A DNA stretch of 29,753 bases, from positions 1 through 29,753 of the IMG/VR virus record IMGVR_UViG_3300009032_000257; one strand, written 5' to 3'. This document shows, piece by piece, positions 1-10,559 of the stretch. Position 1 is the first letter of the stretch; the number at the start of each line of letters is the position of its first letter. A program made the translations under genes and the position numbers. Source of the stretch: a virus. Under the pieces are notes generated by a model. The model saw only the letters and a program-made list of their open reading frames with translations. It had not been told where the DNA came from and made no database searches.

Positions 1-1458
1 ATGGCTACGTACAATTTTGAGAAAAAAGCTGCAGAAGAAATGAATCGAGTTCCCCATAACGACGGCGCGATCAAAGTCGATGGGTGGATGAACGTCCTCA
101 CGGGTCTTGGCATTCGAGGAAGAGACAAAAACATCAATGCTCATTTCCGAATGGAAAGAATCTTTGAGCAGACAGAGCTGGATCAGCTCTACAGATCGGA
201 TGGCGTTACACGACGAATTATAGATCTCGTGCCATCGGAAATGGTCCGCCAGGGATGGGAAATTGAAGGCGATTCAAACCAAGACGTCAATTGCAAGATG
301 GAGGAGATCAAAACCAACCATAACTTGACTACCCTCCTTCGGTGGGCGCGATTATATGGTGGAGCCCTCTGCGTCATGGGGATTGCCGATGGACTCCCCT
401 TAGATGAACCTGTCGATGAAAGAAATATTCGAGATGTCAAATGGCTCCACGTCTTCGACCGATACCAATCTTTTAGCCGCGATGGAACCTTTGAAAAGGA
501 TCTCAATAATCCCAATTACGGGTTTCCAAACGTCTACACAGTCAATGATACACGCACAGGAGCCCTTTTCTATGTGCACCATTCGCGCATCCTGAGAGCC
601 GATTGGTCCATGCTACCTCCAAGACAGCAAAACTTCAATAATGGATGGGGTGACCCGCTTCTTCAATCCATCTATGACGAACTTCGCAATTACTCCACAG
701 CCTTTGCCAATGCCGGTCTCATCATGCAAGACTTCGTCAACTATACCCTTTCCATCCCGAATCTTGCAGAACTGATCAGCTCGCAATGTTCAGATAATCA
801 GGTGATGAAACGGCTTGACTTGCTCAATTTAACTAAAAGCGCAACCAATACGATGATATTGGATGCAGAGGAGAAATATGAAAAGGCTTCCACAAATATC
901 TCTGGGATCCCAGAGCTTCTCGATCGCTTTATGCTGGCTTTATCTGCGGTCTCTGGCGTTCCAGTATCCCTCCTCTTCGGAAGAAGTGCGGCAGGAATGA
1001 ATGCAACAGGAGATAATGACGTTAGAAATTTTTACGATATGGTTAAGCAAGAACAAGAAGCCAAGCTCAAACCGATGTTGGAAAAGCTCACACGCTACAT
1101 TATGCTCTCTAAAGATGGGGCTTTTGAAGGCGTTGAACCGGACAACTGGTCAATCCAATTTGTGCCATTATGGCAAAACACCGAGGAACAAGAGGCCATC
1201 GTCAGGAAAATCGTCGCAGAAACAGACGCCATTTATCTCGATCGAGGAGTGCTTGATGCTGCTGAAGTGGCTGTCTCTCGTTTCGGTGGCAACCGCTGGT
1301 CTATGAATACGGAAGTGGATCTCGAGTCGAGAAAAAATGGATATGATCCCGCTGAAGTTTCCGAGTTGGAAAGAGAGAAGAAAGAACAAGAGACTCCCCC
1401 ACCAGGTATTGGCCCTGATTTTATGCCTACAGGACTCAGAACTCGCTCGACTGTTTAA
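1..1458 (+). CDS. Phage portal protein, DUF1073 family
   Basis: A 485-residue protein with the features of the DUF1073/Phage_portal_3 family. The N-terminal third has a D-x-W-x-N-x-LTGLG stretch (residues 27-37), then an EL-x-x-LYRSD segment (59-67) and an R-R-I-I-D-L-V-P/GWEIEG stretch (71-90), the usual order in this family. The portal is a dodecameric ring at one capsid vertex through which terminase pumps DNA and to which the neck attaches. The C-terminal 40 residues are charged and proline-rich. Position directly before a MuF protein, protease and capsid genes supports the call. The window begins exactly at the ATG, so the ribosome binding site, and any longer N-terminus or upstream terminase gene, cannot be seen. 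Databases may label this family 'anti-CBASS Acb1-like'; I see no reason to infer an anti-defence role here. Confidence 0.88.
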   Translation: MATYNFEKKAAEEMNRVPHNDGAIKVDGWMNVLTGLGIRGRDKNINAHFRMERIFEQTELDQLYRSDGVTRRIIDLVPSEMVRQGWEIEGDSNQDVNCKMEEIKTNHNLTTLLRWARLYGGALCVMGIADGLPLDEPVDERNIRDVKWLHVFDRYQSFSRDGTFEKDLNNPNYGFPNVYTVNDTRTGALFYVHHSRILRADWSMLPPRQQNFNNGWGDPLLQSIYDELRNYSTAFANAGLIMQDFVNYTLSIPNLAELISSQCSDNQVMKRLDLLNLTKSATNTMILDAEEKYEKASTNISGIPELLDRFMLALSAVSGVPVSLLFGRSAAGMNATGDNDVRNFYDMVKQEQEAKLKPMLEKLTRYIMLSKDGAFEGVEPDNWSIQFVPLWQNTEEQEAIVRKIVAETDAIYLDRGVLDAAEVAVSRFGGNRWSMNTEVDLESRKNGYDPAEVSELEREKKEQETPPPGIGPDFMPTGLRTRSTV

Positions 1459-1479
1459 CATTTTTTGGAATATGAGTGC

Positions 1480-2331
1480 ATGGTTTCAATTGATCAAATT
1501 GCCAAAATCAGACAAAGGCGTGTTGGAAAACCTAACATTGTCAGATTGAAAAAACCGCCTATATGGCACTTCCCCTCTTCTCAAGAAAGGGAGTACATGC
1601 GAATTCTTTTCTCTCTCACAAATGAATTAAAAGATCTCATCAAAAAGATCATCATCCCAGCGATTCCACAATTGATTTACGAGGTAGAGTCTTTTTATCC
1701 ATCCTCTGATGCAAGGAAAGATGATTTTCAAGATGAAATAAAAAGATTGATAAATACTGTCATACAAGATATAAAGGGTAAAACAGACGAAACGATTGCT
1801 GAAGCCGAGAAAGTCGGCACAAGGATCGCCTGGTATAATAAAAAGCAGTTCGATCGAATCACCAATTCCGTTTTTGGGATTGATATTTTTATCGACCAGC
1901 CCTGGCTGCAGGATCAGTTAAAACTGTTTGCAAGCCAAAATGCTCAATTAATCCGCTCCATTCCAGCGCAGGAGCTCTCTCAAGTCGCACAGACTATCGA
2001 GAGAGGCTTGCAGGAAGGCAGCAGATTTCACTCAATGACTCAAGAAATCCACGAAAGATTCGGAATTACTCGACGGCGCGCGAAATTGATCGCAAGAGAT
2101 CAAACATCTAAGCTTAACGCCAGCTTGACTAAACTCAGGCAGCAAGAGCTCGGTGTGGAAGAGTATGTCTGGCAAACGGCAGGAGACGAAAGAGTTCGTC
2201 CCAGCCACAAGGCCCACGATGGCAAAAAGTTTCAATGGGATAATCCCCCAAAAGATACCGGCCATCCAGGAACAGACATCAATTGCCGCTGTGTAGCAGT
2301 TCCAGTTTTAGAAGGACTCTTAGACATCTAG
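1480..2331 (+). CDS. MuF-type minor head protein
   Basis: About 283 residues. The C-terminal part is a Phage Mu F-like domain: ARDQTSKLN (about 205-213), then DERVRPSHKAHDG (236-248) and GHPGTDINCRC (261-271), the Asp/His/Cys-rich signature of the family. The first 200 residues are mostly helical and divergent. MuF proteins are minor capsid components that sit near the portal and may be ejected with DNA. I chose ATG 1480, with TTTTTTGGAA about 10 nt upstream, over an in-frame TTG at 1465 that has no ribosome site. The gene follows the portal by 21 nt, the standard portal-MuF order. No extra toxin domain follows the MuF domain; the protein ends 12 residues after the Cys motif. It is followed by a 138-nt gap holding a phased CCAN array. 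Confidence 0.85.
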   Translation: MVSIDQIAKIRQRRVGKPNIVRLKKPPIWHFPSSQEREYMRILFSLTNELKDLIKKIIIPAIPQLIYEVESFYPSSDARKDDFQDEIKRLINTVIQDIKGKTDETIAEAEKVGTRIAWYNKKQFDRITNSVFGIDIFIDQPWLQDQLKLFASQNAQLIRSIPAQELSQVAQTIERGLQEGSRFHSMTQEIHERFGITRRRAKLIARDQTSKLNASLTKLRQQELGVEEYVWQTAGDERVRPSHKAHDGKKFQWDNPPKDTGHPGTDINCRCVAVPVLEGLLDI

Positions 2332-2348
2332 ACTCGAATATTCAATAG

Positions 2349-2432
2349 CTGGACATCCAGCCATACAGTTTCCCAATAACCCAGTCCCCCACCAATCAAA
2401 CAATCCAGACAAACAGACATCCAGCTACCCAT
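2349..2432. repeat. Phased CCAN/NTGG tetramer array (array 0, in head operon)
   Basis: The gap between the MuF and protease genes (2332-2469) holds nine CCAN or NTGG tetramers starting at 2349, 2357, 2361, 2373, 2381, 2389, 2405, 2421 and 2429. All starts are 1 modulo 4. Only one CCA in the stretch (2392) is out of register. The tetramers are separated by 4, 8 or 12 nt. The same phased pattern recurs next to and inside the partition genes about 20 kb away, so I read this as a remote member of one family of protein-binding sites. It is the only sizeable gap in the head operon. Confidence 0.75.
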
Positions 2433-2469
2433 CCTATTATTTATTAAAGTTTTAGATTTTGGTGGATCA

Positions 2470-3747
2470 ATGAAGCTAAACGATGTTGCGCGTTTTGATA
2501 GAGGACAAGTCAAAGGCGATGCTTTCGTCACAGATGAAGGCTATATCAAAGCCAATGCTGTGGTCACTCGCACCGGCGTTTTCCTCTATAAAAATCCAGA
2601 TGGAACCGTTCGGAATGAGCTCCGCCATCCAGATGACGTCCTGAAAAACGATAGTCTTAACAGCATGAAAATGATTCCCGTCACAAATGGGCATCCACAG
2701 GAACGGCTTATCACAGCTGAAAATGCTAAGCGTCTTGCCATCGGCTACACAGGGGAGACCATCACCCATGATGGAGAATTCATCCTTTCCAATTTCGTCA
2801 TTACAGATTTAGACAGTGTCAAGGAAGTCCGAGAGAGAAACCGAAGAGAACTTTCCTTAGGATATACCGTCGACCTTATTCCGGAAGAGGGTAGTTATAA
2901 CGACCAGCCCTACAACTTCCGTCAGACCAATATTAAATACAATCACCTAAGCATTGTCGACAATGCCAGAGCTGGCAGTGAGGCAAGAATAGCATTAGAT
3001 AGTTGCGATGCAGAAGAAATCTTAAGAGAGGAGGCCACTATGGCTAAAAGGAAAGTAAAATTCGACGATGACGAGGTTTTGATGGAGGACAATGTGGCTG
3101 ATCGCGTGGAACAGCTCATGGCCCGCATCAATAATCTCGAGGAAGAGAAGAGAAAAATCCAAGAGGAAAAGGACAAATTAGAAGCCGAACTGAACACAAT
3201 GAACAGCGAAGACGAAGAGACAGAAGAGGAAAAGGAAGAAAAAGAAGTGGGGTACATGTCCAAAGAAAACCCACATGCAACCCATGAGCCCGCAGTCAAG
3301 GCTCCGAATGGAGAAAAAGTGCCGATGAAGCCTCAAGACAAGGAAAAAAGGGAAAATGAGAAGTACAACAACATGGATTCTACCTATATCCGAAATCTCG
3401 TTAAAGAGCGGGTAAAATTGCAAAAGATTGCAGAGAGCGTCTTGGATGCAAAAACTTTGGCCCGAGTTGATGAAATGCCTGACTTGGAAGTCAAAAAGGA
3501 AATTATCAAAGCGCGACAAAAACACGCAAATTTAGATGGCAAAAGCAACCTCTACATTCAAGCGAGATTTGATGCGCTGATTGAGGACATGTCGCCACCG
3601 CAATCCCAAGTGATTGCAAATCCTGTCGAATACAGAACTAAGTCAGATCAAAAGCCTGGCGACGATGCTCAATACGCTCGTCAAGCCATGATCGACAAGA
3701 TGAAAAACGGCTATAAGCTCGGAGGTAAAGTACCATGCCACAACTAA
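2470..3747 (+). CDS. DUF2213 prohead protease fused to scaffold-like region
   Basis: A 425-residue protein. Residues 1-180 match the DUF2213 fold: a TNGHPQ motif with His75, RRELSLGYTVD with Ser129, and a NHLSIVDNARAG motif (158-169) with His159. These resemble the His/Ser/His arrangement of S78-type prohead proteases, so His75, Ser129 and His159 are candidate catalytic residues. Residues 205-260 form a strongly charged, Glu/Lys-rich coiled coil, and 260-425 are polar and probably flexible. That layout fits a protease with an appended scaffolding region that is digested during capsid maturation. ATG 2470 follows GGTGGATCA. The end overlaps the cement gene by 13 nt. Position before capsid genes supports the role; protease activity is inferred from motifs only. 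Confidence 0.78.
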   Translation: MKLNDVARFDRGQVKGDAFVTDEGYIKANAVVTRTGVFLYKNPDGTVRNELRHPDDVLKNDSLNSMKMIPVTNGHPQERLITAENAKRLAIGYTGETITHDGEFILSNFVITDLDSVKEVRERNRRELSLGYTVDLIPEEGSYNDQPYNFRQTNIKYNHLSIVDNARAGSEARIALDSCDAEEILREEATMAKRKVKFDDDEVLMEDNVADRVEQLMARINNLEEEKRKIQEEKDKLEAELNTMNSEDEETEEEKEEKEVGYMSKENPHATHEPAVKAPNGEKVPMKPQDKEKRENEKYNNMDSTYIRNLVKERVKLQKIAESVLDAKTLARVDEMPDLEVKKEIIKARQKHANLDGKSNLYIQARFDALIEDMSPPQSQVIANPVEYRTKSDQKPGDDAQYARQAMIDKMKNGYKLGGKVPCHN

Positions 3748-4517
3748 GTTATCCCTTTTTAATGGATGTCGGGAGTGTAGGCCTTTTAGCCGATTCAGGC
3801 TTCAGGAACGTCCTCTCTCCAAGAGCATTCGAAAATTTCAATACTGGTCTTGGACTGGCGAAAGTCATTGGCCAAGATTACGTCGTTCGTCTTCCAGAGT
3901 CCAATCTATCAACGATTGTTCTCAGTGGAGACTTGATCACAGCCAACGTGATTAATGTGAGCGTCAATGGAGTCGCATTGGCACCGATTACCTTTGCCAC
4001 TTCTCACTTAGCAACGATGAACGCAATTGCTGCGGCCATTTTGGCTCAGCCCAATATTGCTTCTGCAGTTGTTGGAGGAGCCGGTAATCACACTCTGACT
4101 GTTACGGCTACAGAAGGCAATGTCGCGATTGTGAATTCCTTTGTGGTGACTCTTGGCGCCTCACAAGCGACAGCGACGATCACAAACACAACGCAAGATA
4201 CTTTCTATGGCGTTGGAGCAAGAACACAAAACAAGCCAAACCCATTGAATCCAACCGGGTCCTTTGGAAACCCTATTTATCTCGAAGGAGATTGTGTTTC
4301 GTTGCTGACGAAGGGTCGTATCTATGTCGCTGCAGAGCAAACCGTCACCAGCGATAGCCCAGTTTACTGGAGATTTGCTGCCAACGGTCTACTGCTTCCA
4401 GGTGGCTTCCGCGGAGATTCCGATAGCGGACGAGCTATTGTGATTCCAGGTGCAAGATATACTGTTGGAGCTACAAGTGGTGCCCTTGCAACATTAGAAA
4501 TCAACTTACCGAATTAA
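3735..4517 (+). CDS. Capsid cement/decoration protein with inserted surface domain
   Basis: A 260-residue protein encoded immediately before the major capsid gene. Residues 1-60 and 152-260 look like a small capsid cement (decoration) protein of the Gp24 type: an N-terminal MPQLSYP segment, a central GxPIYLEGD stretch (178-186), and a C-terminal SPVYWRFAANG...LPGGFRGDSD region (208-230). Between these halves, residues about 61-151 are a separate domain that recurs in the sheath and baseplate J proteins. Ordinary members of this family are about 130-170 residues, so the extra length here is accounted for by the insertion. The ribosome site is GGAGG at 3721-3725. The head location and family call are fairly secure; the role of the inserted domain is unknown. 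Confidence 0.68.
   Translation: MPQLSYPFLMDVGSVGLLADSGFRNVLSPRAFENFNTGLGLAKVIGQDYVVRLPESNLSTIVLSGDLITANVINVSVNGVALAPITFATSHLATMNAIAAAILAQPNIASAVVGGAGNHTLTVTATEGNVAIVNSFVVTLGASQATATITNTTQDTFYGVGARTQNKPNPLNPTGSFGNPIYLEGDCVSLLTKGRIYVAAEQTVTSDSPVYWRFAANGLLLPGGFRGDSDSGRAIVIPGARYTVGATSGALATLEINLPN
3915..4187 (+). repeat. Recurrent inserted domain, copy A (in cement protein)
   Basis: Codes for residues about 61-151 of the cement protein. Shared landmarks with the other copies are SVNGVALAPITFATSHLATM (76-95), IAAAILAQPN (98-107), and the end VVTLGASQATATITN (137-151). The text most like it is copy D in the baseplate J protein, which shares TFA-SHLATM and a VGG-x-x-N-x-T segment. Boundaries are estimated by eye from where the match to the other copies begins and ends. 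Confidence 0.75.
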
Positions 4518-4529
4518 GGAGAGGGTAAA

Positions 4530-5459
4530 ATGGATAGAATTGTTAGCGTTAATCTCGACTCCGCAGAGACTGCGTTCTTTGCTCGTGAGCTTGAGTCCAT
4601 CAAATCAAAATCATACGACATCGAGTTCCCTCCTTTAAAGGCAACGAAGCTAATCCCAGTTAGCACAGAAGCCGGTGCGGGAGCGGAATCGATCACCTAC
4701 CAATCATTTGAGGAAACAGGTCTTGCTCGAATTATTTCGAGTTATGCCGATGACTTCCCTCGCTGCGATATTCGCGGTAAGGAATTCATCACTCCAGTGA
4801 AGTCGATTGGAGCGAGCTACGGTTATTCGATGCAGGAAATTCGCGCGGCGATGTTTGTTGGACGCAGTCTAACTCAGCGCCAAGCCAATGCCACTCGAAG
4901 AGCCAATGATCAAAAAGTCAATCGTTTGGCCTGGTTCGGAGACACGGCATCCAATGTCCTCGGCTTAACAAACAACCCAAACGTCCCCTCAGCTTCAGTC
5001 CCTGCTGATGGTGTGGGAGCATCTACACTTTGGACAACGAAGACACCAGATCAAATTTTGCGCGATATGAATCAGCTGACCAATGGCATTGTCGCTCTGA
5101 CAAATGGCGTTGAGATGCCCAATACGCTGATTCTCCCAATCGACCAATATACCCTGATCGCTTCCACCGCTCGTTCCTCTAACAGCGATACAACAATTTT
5201 AGAGTACTTTATTCAGAACAACCCGTTCATCACAACCGTTGACTGGGTAGCCGAATTAAAAGGTGCAGGGCCTGGCGGAGTAGACATCATGATCGCCTAC
5301 GATAAGAACCCGGATAAACTCACCATGGAGATCCCGATGCCATTTACTCAATACCCGCCTCAAGAACGCGGACTTGAGTTCATCGTCAATTGTGAATCTC
5401 GCTATGGCGGAATCATCATCTACTATCCACTTTCATTGGCTATCGGGGAGGGTATCTAA
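4530..5459 (+). CDS. Major capsid protein, DUF2184 family
   Basis: A 309-residue protein with the features of DUF2184 capsid proteins (HK97 fold). It has an early E-x-x-x-x-K...P-x-L...LIPV segment (residues 22-44), then IRGKEFITPVKSIGASYGYS (80-99, typical of this family), an NRLAWFGD loop (about 131-138), and a C-terminal MPFTQYPPQERGLEF stretch (271-285) before a final YGGIIIYYP strand (293-301). It would form the capsid shell. AAGGAG at 4516-4521 gives a strong ribosome site. It follows the cement gene by 12 nt and touches the next gene. The N-terminus shows no long delta domain, which fits a separate scaffold on the upstream protease protein. Confidence 0.88.
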   Translation: MDRIVSVNLDSAETAFFARELESIKSKSYDIEFPPLKATKLIPVSTEAGAGAESITYQSFEETGLARIISSYADDFPRCDIRGKEFITPVKSIGASYGYSMQEIRAAMFVGRSLTQRQANATRRANDQKVNRLAWFGDTASNVLGLTNNPNVPSASVPADGVGASTLWTTKTPDQILRDMNQLTNGIVALTNGVEMPNTLILPIDQYTLIASTARSSNSDTTILEYFIQNNPFITTVDWVAELKGAGPGGVDIMIAYDKNPDKLTMEIPMPFTQYPPQERGLEFIVNCESRYGGIIIYYPLSLAIGEGI

Positions 5460-5846
5460 ATGGCATTAGTCAAGTACAACGGTAAGAATGTCTACTATTG
5501 TAACTTCACAAGCCGTCTTATGCCTGGGATCAACGAGGTTCCGGAGGGCGAACTCAAAGCCCTCCTTCTTCATCCCCTATTCCAATGGAGGGTGGAGGAA
5601 GGAATCGTTGTGCTCATTCCCGAATCCACGGAAAAAGAGGCTGACGGCAAGAAGTCAATCAAGGAAATGCTGAAATTTATTCCTCAAATTTACGATCGCG
5701 ACTATCTCAATCGGATTATTGAGAGCGATGGCCGTGACAAAGTGGTAGAAGCTGCAAAAAAACAGCTCCACAAAATTTCCCATCAACCAGAGAAAGAAGA
5801 AGAGAATGAGCATTTCGGATCCGATACCAAGTCAAACGATAATTGA
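5460..5846 (+). CDS. Small head-module protein, unknown function
   Basis: A 128-residue protein starting one base after the capsid stop codon. Residues 18-50 (TSRLMPGINEVPEGELKALL and the following HPLFQWRVEEG) resemble short proteins often found after phage capsid genes, with a 'PG-N-VP' turn and a helix ending in a Glu-rich loop. A second helical part (75-110) carries YLNRIIESDGRDKVVEAAKK, and the last 20 residues are acidic and disordered. It probably belongs to capsid or connector assembly, by position alone. The gene overlaps the next one by 41 nt. I do not recognise a named family with confidence. Confidence 0.6.
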   Translation: MALVKYNGKNVYYCNFTSRLMPGINEVPEGELKALLLHPLFQWRVEEGIVVLIPESTEKEADGKKSIKEMLKFIPQIYDRDYLNRIIESDGRDKVVEAAKKQLHKISHQPEKEEENEHFGSDTKSNDN

Positions 5847-6225
5847 CACCCTGTTTGTCATCGCGCCTCAGTTCTATACGACTGATCCTGTGAAACTGGC
5901 GAATTACAACACCATGATTGGATTGTTGCGATGCCAAGTCAATGAGAGGGTCTTATCGTGCTGCGGTGTTCTGGCTTATGTGTATCTCCTTGCCCACTGG
6001 CTGCAATTGCAAACCAACCCTCAGATAGGCGTGGCAAGCAATCTTAGTGAAGGAGATCTTTCCATTGGATTAGCGATCTCGCCAGACTCATCGATCCTCA
6101 ATGCGACTCAATATGGCAGACTATACAAAGACTTAATCAAACGAACCGTCATCGGTTCAACTGTGACTAATTTACCCCCTAATTTTACGGTGTTTAATGA
6201 GACGTGCGGTTGTCAGGGATATTGA
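5806..6225 (+). CDS. Head-tail connector protein, DUF4054-like
   Basis: A 139-residue protein resembling the DUF4054 connector family. It opens with a helical region containing a hydrophobic APQFYTTDP motif (20-28), has a central YVYLLAHWLQLQ helix (58-69), then GEDLS-like GDLSIGLAISPDSS (83-96) and NATQYGRLYKDLIKR (99-113), which fit the AHLL...S-x-G...YG-x-x-x pattern of the family. Such proteins form the ring joining the portal to the neck. Start ATG 5806 has purine-rich GAAGAAGAG upstream and lies inside the end of the previous gene, suggesting translational coupling. The C-terminus has a Cys-rich tail (ETCGCQGY). Confidence in role comes from similarity by eye and position. Confidence 0.62.
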   Translation: MSISDPIPSQTIIDTLFVIAPQFYTTDPVKLANYNTMIGLLRCQVNERVLSCCGVLAYVYLLAHWLQLQTNPQIGVASNLSEGDLSIGLAISPDSSILNATQYGRLYKDLIKRTVIGSTVTNLPPNFTVFNETCGCQGY

Positions 6226-6682
6226 CTTGGGTTTTGACGAGATACAAAAGCAGGTCGCCTTGCTCGATGGATCGTATGTTTTAGTTGGCTTTCAAGAGGG
6301 CACAAAAACAAAACAGCAGACCAAAGGGCAAAGAGAAAAGAAGGCTGGGTTTTCAATGGCTGAGATTGCAGCAGCCAATGAATTTGGAACCAAGTCCATT
6401 CCTGCTCGCCCTTTCATGGCCACAAGTTTTGATGAAAATCGAGCCAAGATCAACAAGGCAATCCAAGGGGAATACGCCAAAATTTTAGACGGAAAAAGCA
6501 CGACTGAAAGATCTCTGGGGTTGATTGGACTCTTGGGGGCAAAATTTATCGTTCAGAAAATCCGCGCAATCACTACCCCACCAAACTCACCACGAACCAT
6601 AGCCATCAAGAAAAGTTCAAAACCCCTCATCGACTTTGGACAAATGGTGCAATCGGTGCGCCATAAGGTGGTGCTGAAATGA
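6197..6682 (+). CDS. Phage neck/tail-completion protein (HK97 gp10-like)
   Basis: A 161-residue basic protein with the pattern of virion-morphogenesis or gp10-like neck proteins: a VLVGFQEG strand (31-38), a Lys/Gln-rich loop, then MAEIAAANEFGTKSIPARPF (54-73), which is the hallmark 'A-x-x-x-E-F-G-T-x-x-I-P-A-R-P-F' of that group. The C-terminal PPNSPRTIAIKKSSKPLID (127-145) and a final VQSVRHKVV strand are also typical. It would complete the head-tail interface. The start overlaps the connector gene by 29 nt and has no strong ribosome site, so an alternative start a few codons in is possible. The end overlaps the next gene in an ATGA junction. Confidence 0.72.
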   Translation: MRRAVVRDIDLGFDEIQKQVALLDGSYVLVGFQEGTKTKQQTKGQREKKAGFSMAEIAAANEFGTKSIPARPFMATSFDENRAKINKAIQGEYAKILDGKSTTERSLGLIGLLGAKFIVQKIRAITTPPNSPRTIAIKKSSKPLIDFGQMVQSVRHKVVLK

Positions 6683-7035
6683 CCTCACCTTTTGAAATCT
6701 TTAGAACCCCTGTCACACTGCGCCGGTTTCAAAGCGGCGGCTATACCAATGGCCGATGGACAGATGGAAGCTTTATTGACAGTGCAATCACCTCGAGCAT
6801 TCAGCCTTTGAAAGGAGAAGAGATGCAGGAGCTTCCAGAAGGGAGAAGAGATTCAGAAGGCTATAAACTCTACACATCCACCTTGATAAAAACAATCACA
6901 AGCCTCAACCCCGATTTAATCTTATTTTTTGGGAAAACGTTCGAAGCGATCCAGGTGTTTCCTTGGCAAAATAACAGCAATTTTGGGTTAGTCAATCACT
7001 ATAAATACTTAGTCTTACGACTAGAAGGACAATAA
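6679..7035 (+). CDS. Head-closure/head-tail joining protein
   Basis: A 118-residue beta-rich protein that looks like phage head-closure or joining proteins. VTLRRFQSGGYTNGRWTDG (12-30) is followed by SSIQPLKGEEMQELPEGRR (39-57), a pattern (strand, 'G-x-W-x-x-G', 'QP...LPEG-R') common to this group. The C-terminal strands (FEAIQVFPW, HYKYLVLRL) finish a small barrel. It would cap the connector after packaging. It begins in an ATGA overlap with the gp10-like gene, so the two are likely coupled. No unusual composition is visible. Confidence 0.65.
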   Translation: MTSPFEIFRTPVTLRRFQSGGYTNGRWTDGSFIDSAITSSIQPLKGEEMQELPEGRRDSEGYKLYTSTLIKTITSLNPDLILFFGKTFEAIQVFPWQNNSNFGLVNHYKYLVLRLEGQ

Positions 7036-7036
7036 A

Positions 7037-7208
7037 ATGAAAGCAAAAATGATCTCAGACACATCTTACATGGTATTAGAAAGCCGTCTCAATGAATTTT
7101 TAGGAGAGGTTGCGACCAATACCTGGAAGCTATTCGACGTCAAATATGACACCTTTTATCAGCAAGGCTTTGAACTGCATTCTGTTCTCGTCCTCTATGG
7201 AGTAGAAG

Positions 7209-7219
<11 letters not shown>
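7037..7219 (+). CDS. Small Cse60/DUF2758-like protein
   Basis: Only 60 residues, with AGAAGG about 9 nt before ATG 7037. The layout resembles the small Cse60 (DUF2758) family: an N-terminal strand KAKMISDTSY, a helix with LESRLNEFLGEV (14-25), a WKLFDVKYDTFYQQ strand (31-44) and a final HSVLVLYG strand (48-55). That family was named from a Bacillus sporulation protein but also occurs in phages, where its role is unclear. The gene sits between head-closure and neck-terminator genes and overlaps the latter by 11 nt, so it is probably translated. The family match is by pattern only. Confidence 0.5.
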
Positions 7220-9631
<2,412 letters not shown>

Positions 9632-9648
9632 ATACTTAGGAGATAATT

Positions 9649-10083
9649 ATGTCAGTAAGAACTTATGACCCCAAACAGGTCATTATTACCGTGGGTGGAG
9701 TTCCAATAAGCGGATTCGCTGATGGGACTTTCTTAACCGTTGATAGAGATGACGATCAATGGGTGAAAGTTACAGGTGCAGATGGCACGAGCACACGCAT
9801 CAAGAGTAATAATCGCTCAGGAAATATGACGATAATCTTAAAACAATCAAGCCCTAGCAATGATGTGCTCTCAGGGTTTGCTAACGTTGATGAGTTAACC
9901 AATGCAGGTGTCGTGCCTATCTTAATCAAAGACTTGAGCGGAAATTCTCTCTATTTTAGTGCTACTGGCTGGGTGAAGAAATATCCTTCTTCTGAATTTG
10001 GAAAAGATTTAGCTAACCGTGATTGGGTTTTGGACCTAGTTGACTTAGATGTCTTTGTGGGTAGCAATGGAGTAAACGTCTAA
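9649..10083 (+). CDS. Tail tube protein, DUF3277 family
   Basis: A 144-residue protein with the features of DUF3277: RTYDPKQVIITVGGVPISGF (3-22), ADGTFLTVDRDDDQWVKVTG (24-43), then ADGTSTRIKSNNRSGNMTI (44-62), the 'G...R-x-x-x-x-x-x-G-x-x-x-x' pattern of myophage tube proteins. The C-terminus has an RDWVLDLVDLDVFVG strand pair. It would polymerise into the inner tube on which the sheath contracts. AGGAG at 9637-9641 precedes the start. Its stop codon overlaps the next start (TAATG), so the chaperone is probably coupled. Confidence 0.82.
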   Translation: MSVRTYDPKQVIITVGGVPISGFADGTFLTVDRDDDQWVKVTGADGTSTRIKSNNRSGNMTIILKQSSPSNDVLSGFANVDELTNAGVVPILIKDLSGNSLYFSATGWVKKYPSSEFGKDLANRDWVLDLVDLDVFVGSNGVNV

Positions 10084-10559
10084 TGATTGAAACACGCGAA
10101 AAACAAATTAACGGGTCGGTGTATACTTGTACACAATTGCCTGCAAGAAGGGCCTTGCGAATGAAAGCAAAGCTCTTACGAATTTTCGGGCCGGCTTTAG
10201 CTCACTTATTCCTTCCAGGAGGCAAAGATCAAAGCATGACAGGTCTCCCCTTTTCAAAAGGAGAAGCCGTCAAAGCTGTTGAATCTTTAATGTCTCAATT
10301 AGATGACAAAACATTTGAGAATTTAGTCCTTGAGCTATGCCAAGGAGTCAGAAAAGAAGGAATGGAATTGACCGATTCTGTAATAGATGTTGAATTTGCA
10401 GGTGATCTACCCACTTTGATGCAGGTTTTGGCCTTCGTTGTGGATTGCAATTTCGGTTCTTTTTTTGGGGAGAGCGGTATTGGAAGCCTATTCAAGGAAG
10501 CAACACCGATGCCGCAGACTCGTCAGCCAGATACGAGAAAAACCTCCATACGGAATTAA
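10083..10559 (+). CDS. Tail assembly chaperone, short (G-type) product
   Basis: A 158-residue protein between tube and tape measure, the standard place of tail assembly chaperones. The sequence reads MIETREKQINGSVYTCTQLP, then RRALRMKAKLLRIFGP (18-33) and a helical body with ESLMSQLDDKTFENLVLEL (66-84), like the structural/chaperone proteins of related myophages. It has a T TTT TTT heptamer at codons 127-128, beyond which normal translation adds only a 30-residue tail rich in Pro, Thr and Arg. A downstream ORF in the -1 frame overlaps it, as in lambda G/T. The protein binds the tape measure during tail assembly and is not in the mature virion. Confidence 0.75.
   Translation: MIETREKQINGSVYTCTQLPARRALRMKAKLLRIFGPALAHLFLPGGKDQSMTGLPFSKGEAVKAVESLMSQLDDKTFENLVLELCQGVRKEGMELTDSVIDVEFAGDLPTLMQVLAFVVDCNFGSFFGESGIGSLFKEATPMPQTRQPDTRKTSIRN

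Noticed and set aside
1-1458. Anti-CBASS role for the portal-type protein
   Set aside because: Some databases attach an Acb1 label to this family, but the order and motifs indicate a portal, and nothing here supports a defence-evasion function.
2392-2395. Extra CCAA in array 0
   Set aside because: Out of the 4-bp register, so not counted as a box.
2943-3525. Minus-strand ORFs of about 115 codons rich in Ser or Phe
   Set aside because: Shadows of the Glu/Lys coiled-coil codons (GAA, GAG, AAG) in the scaffold region.
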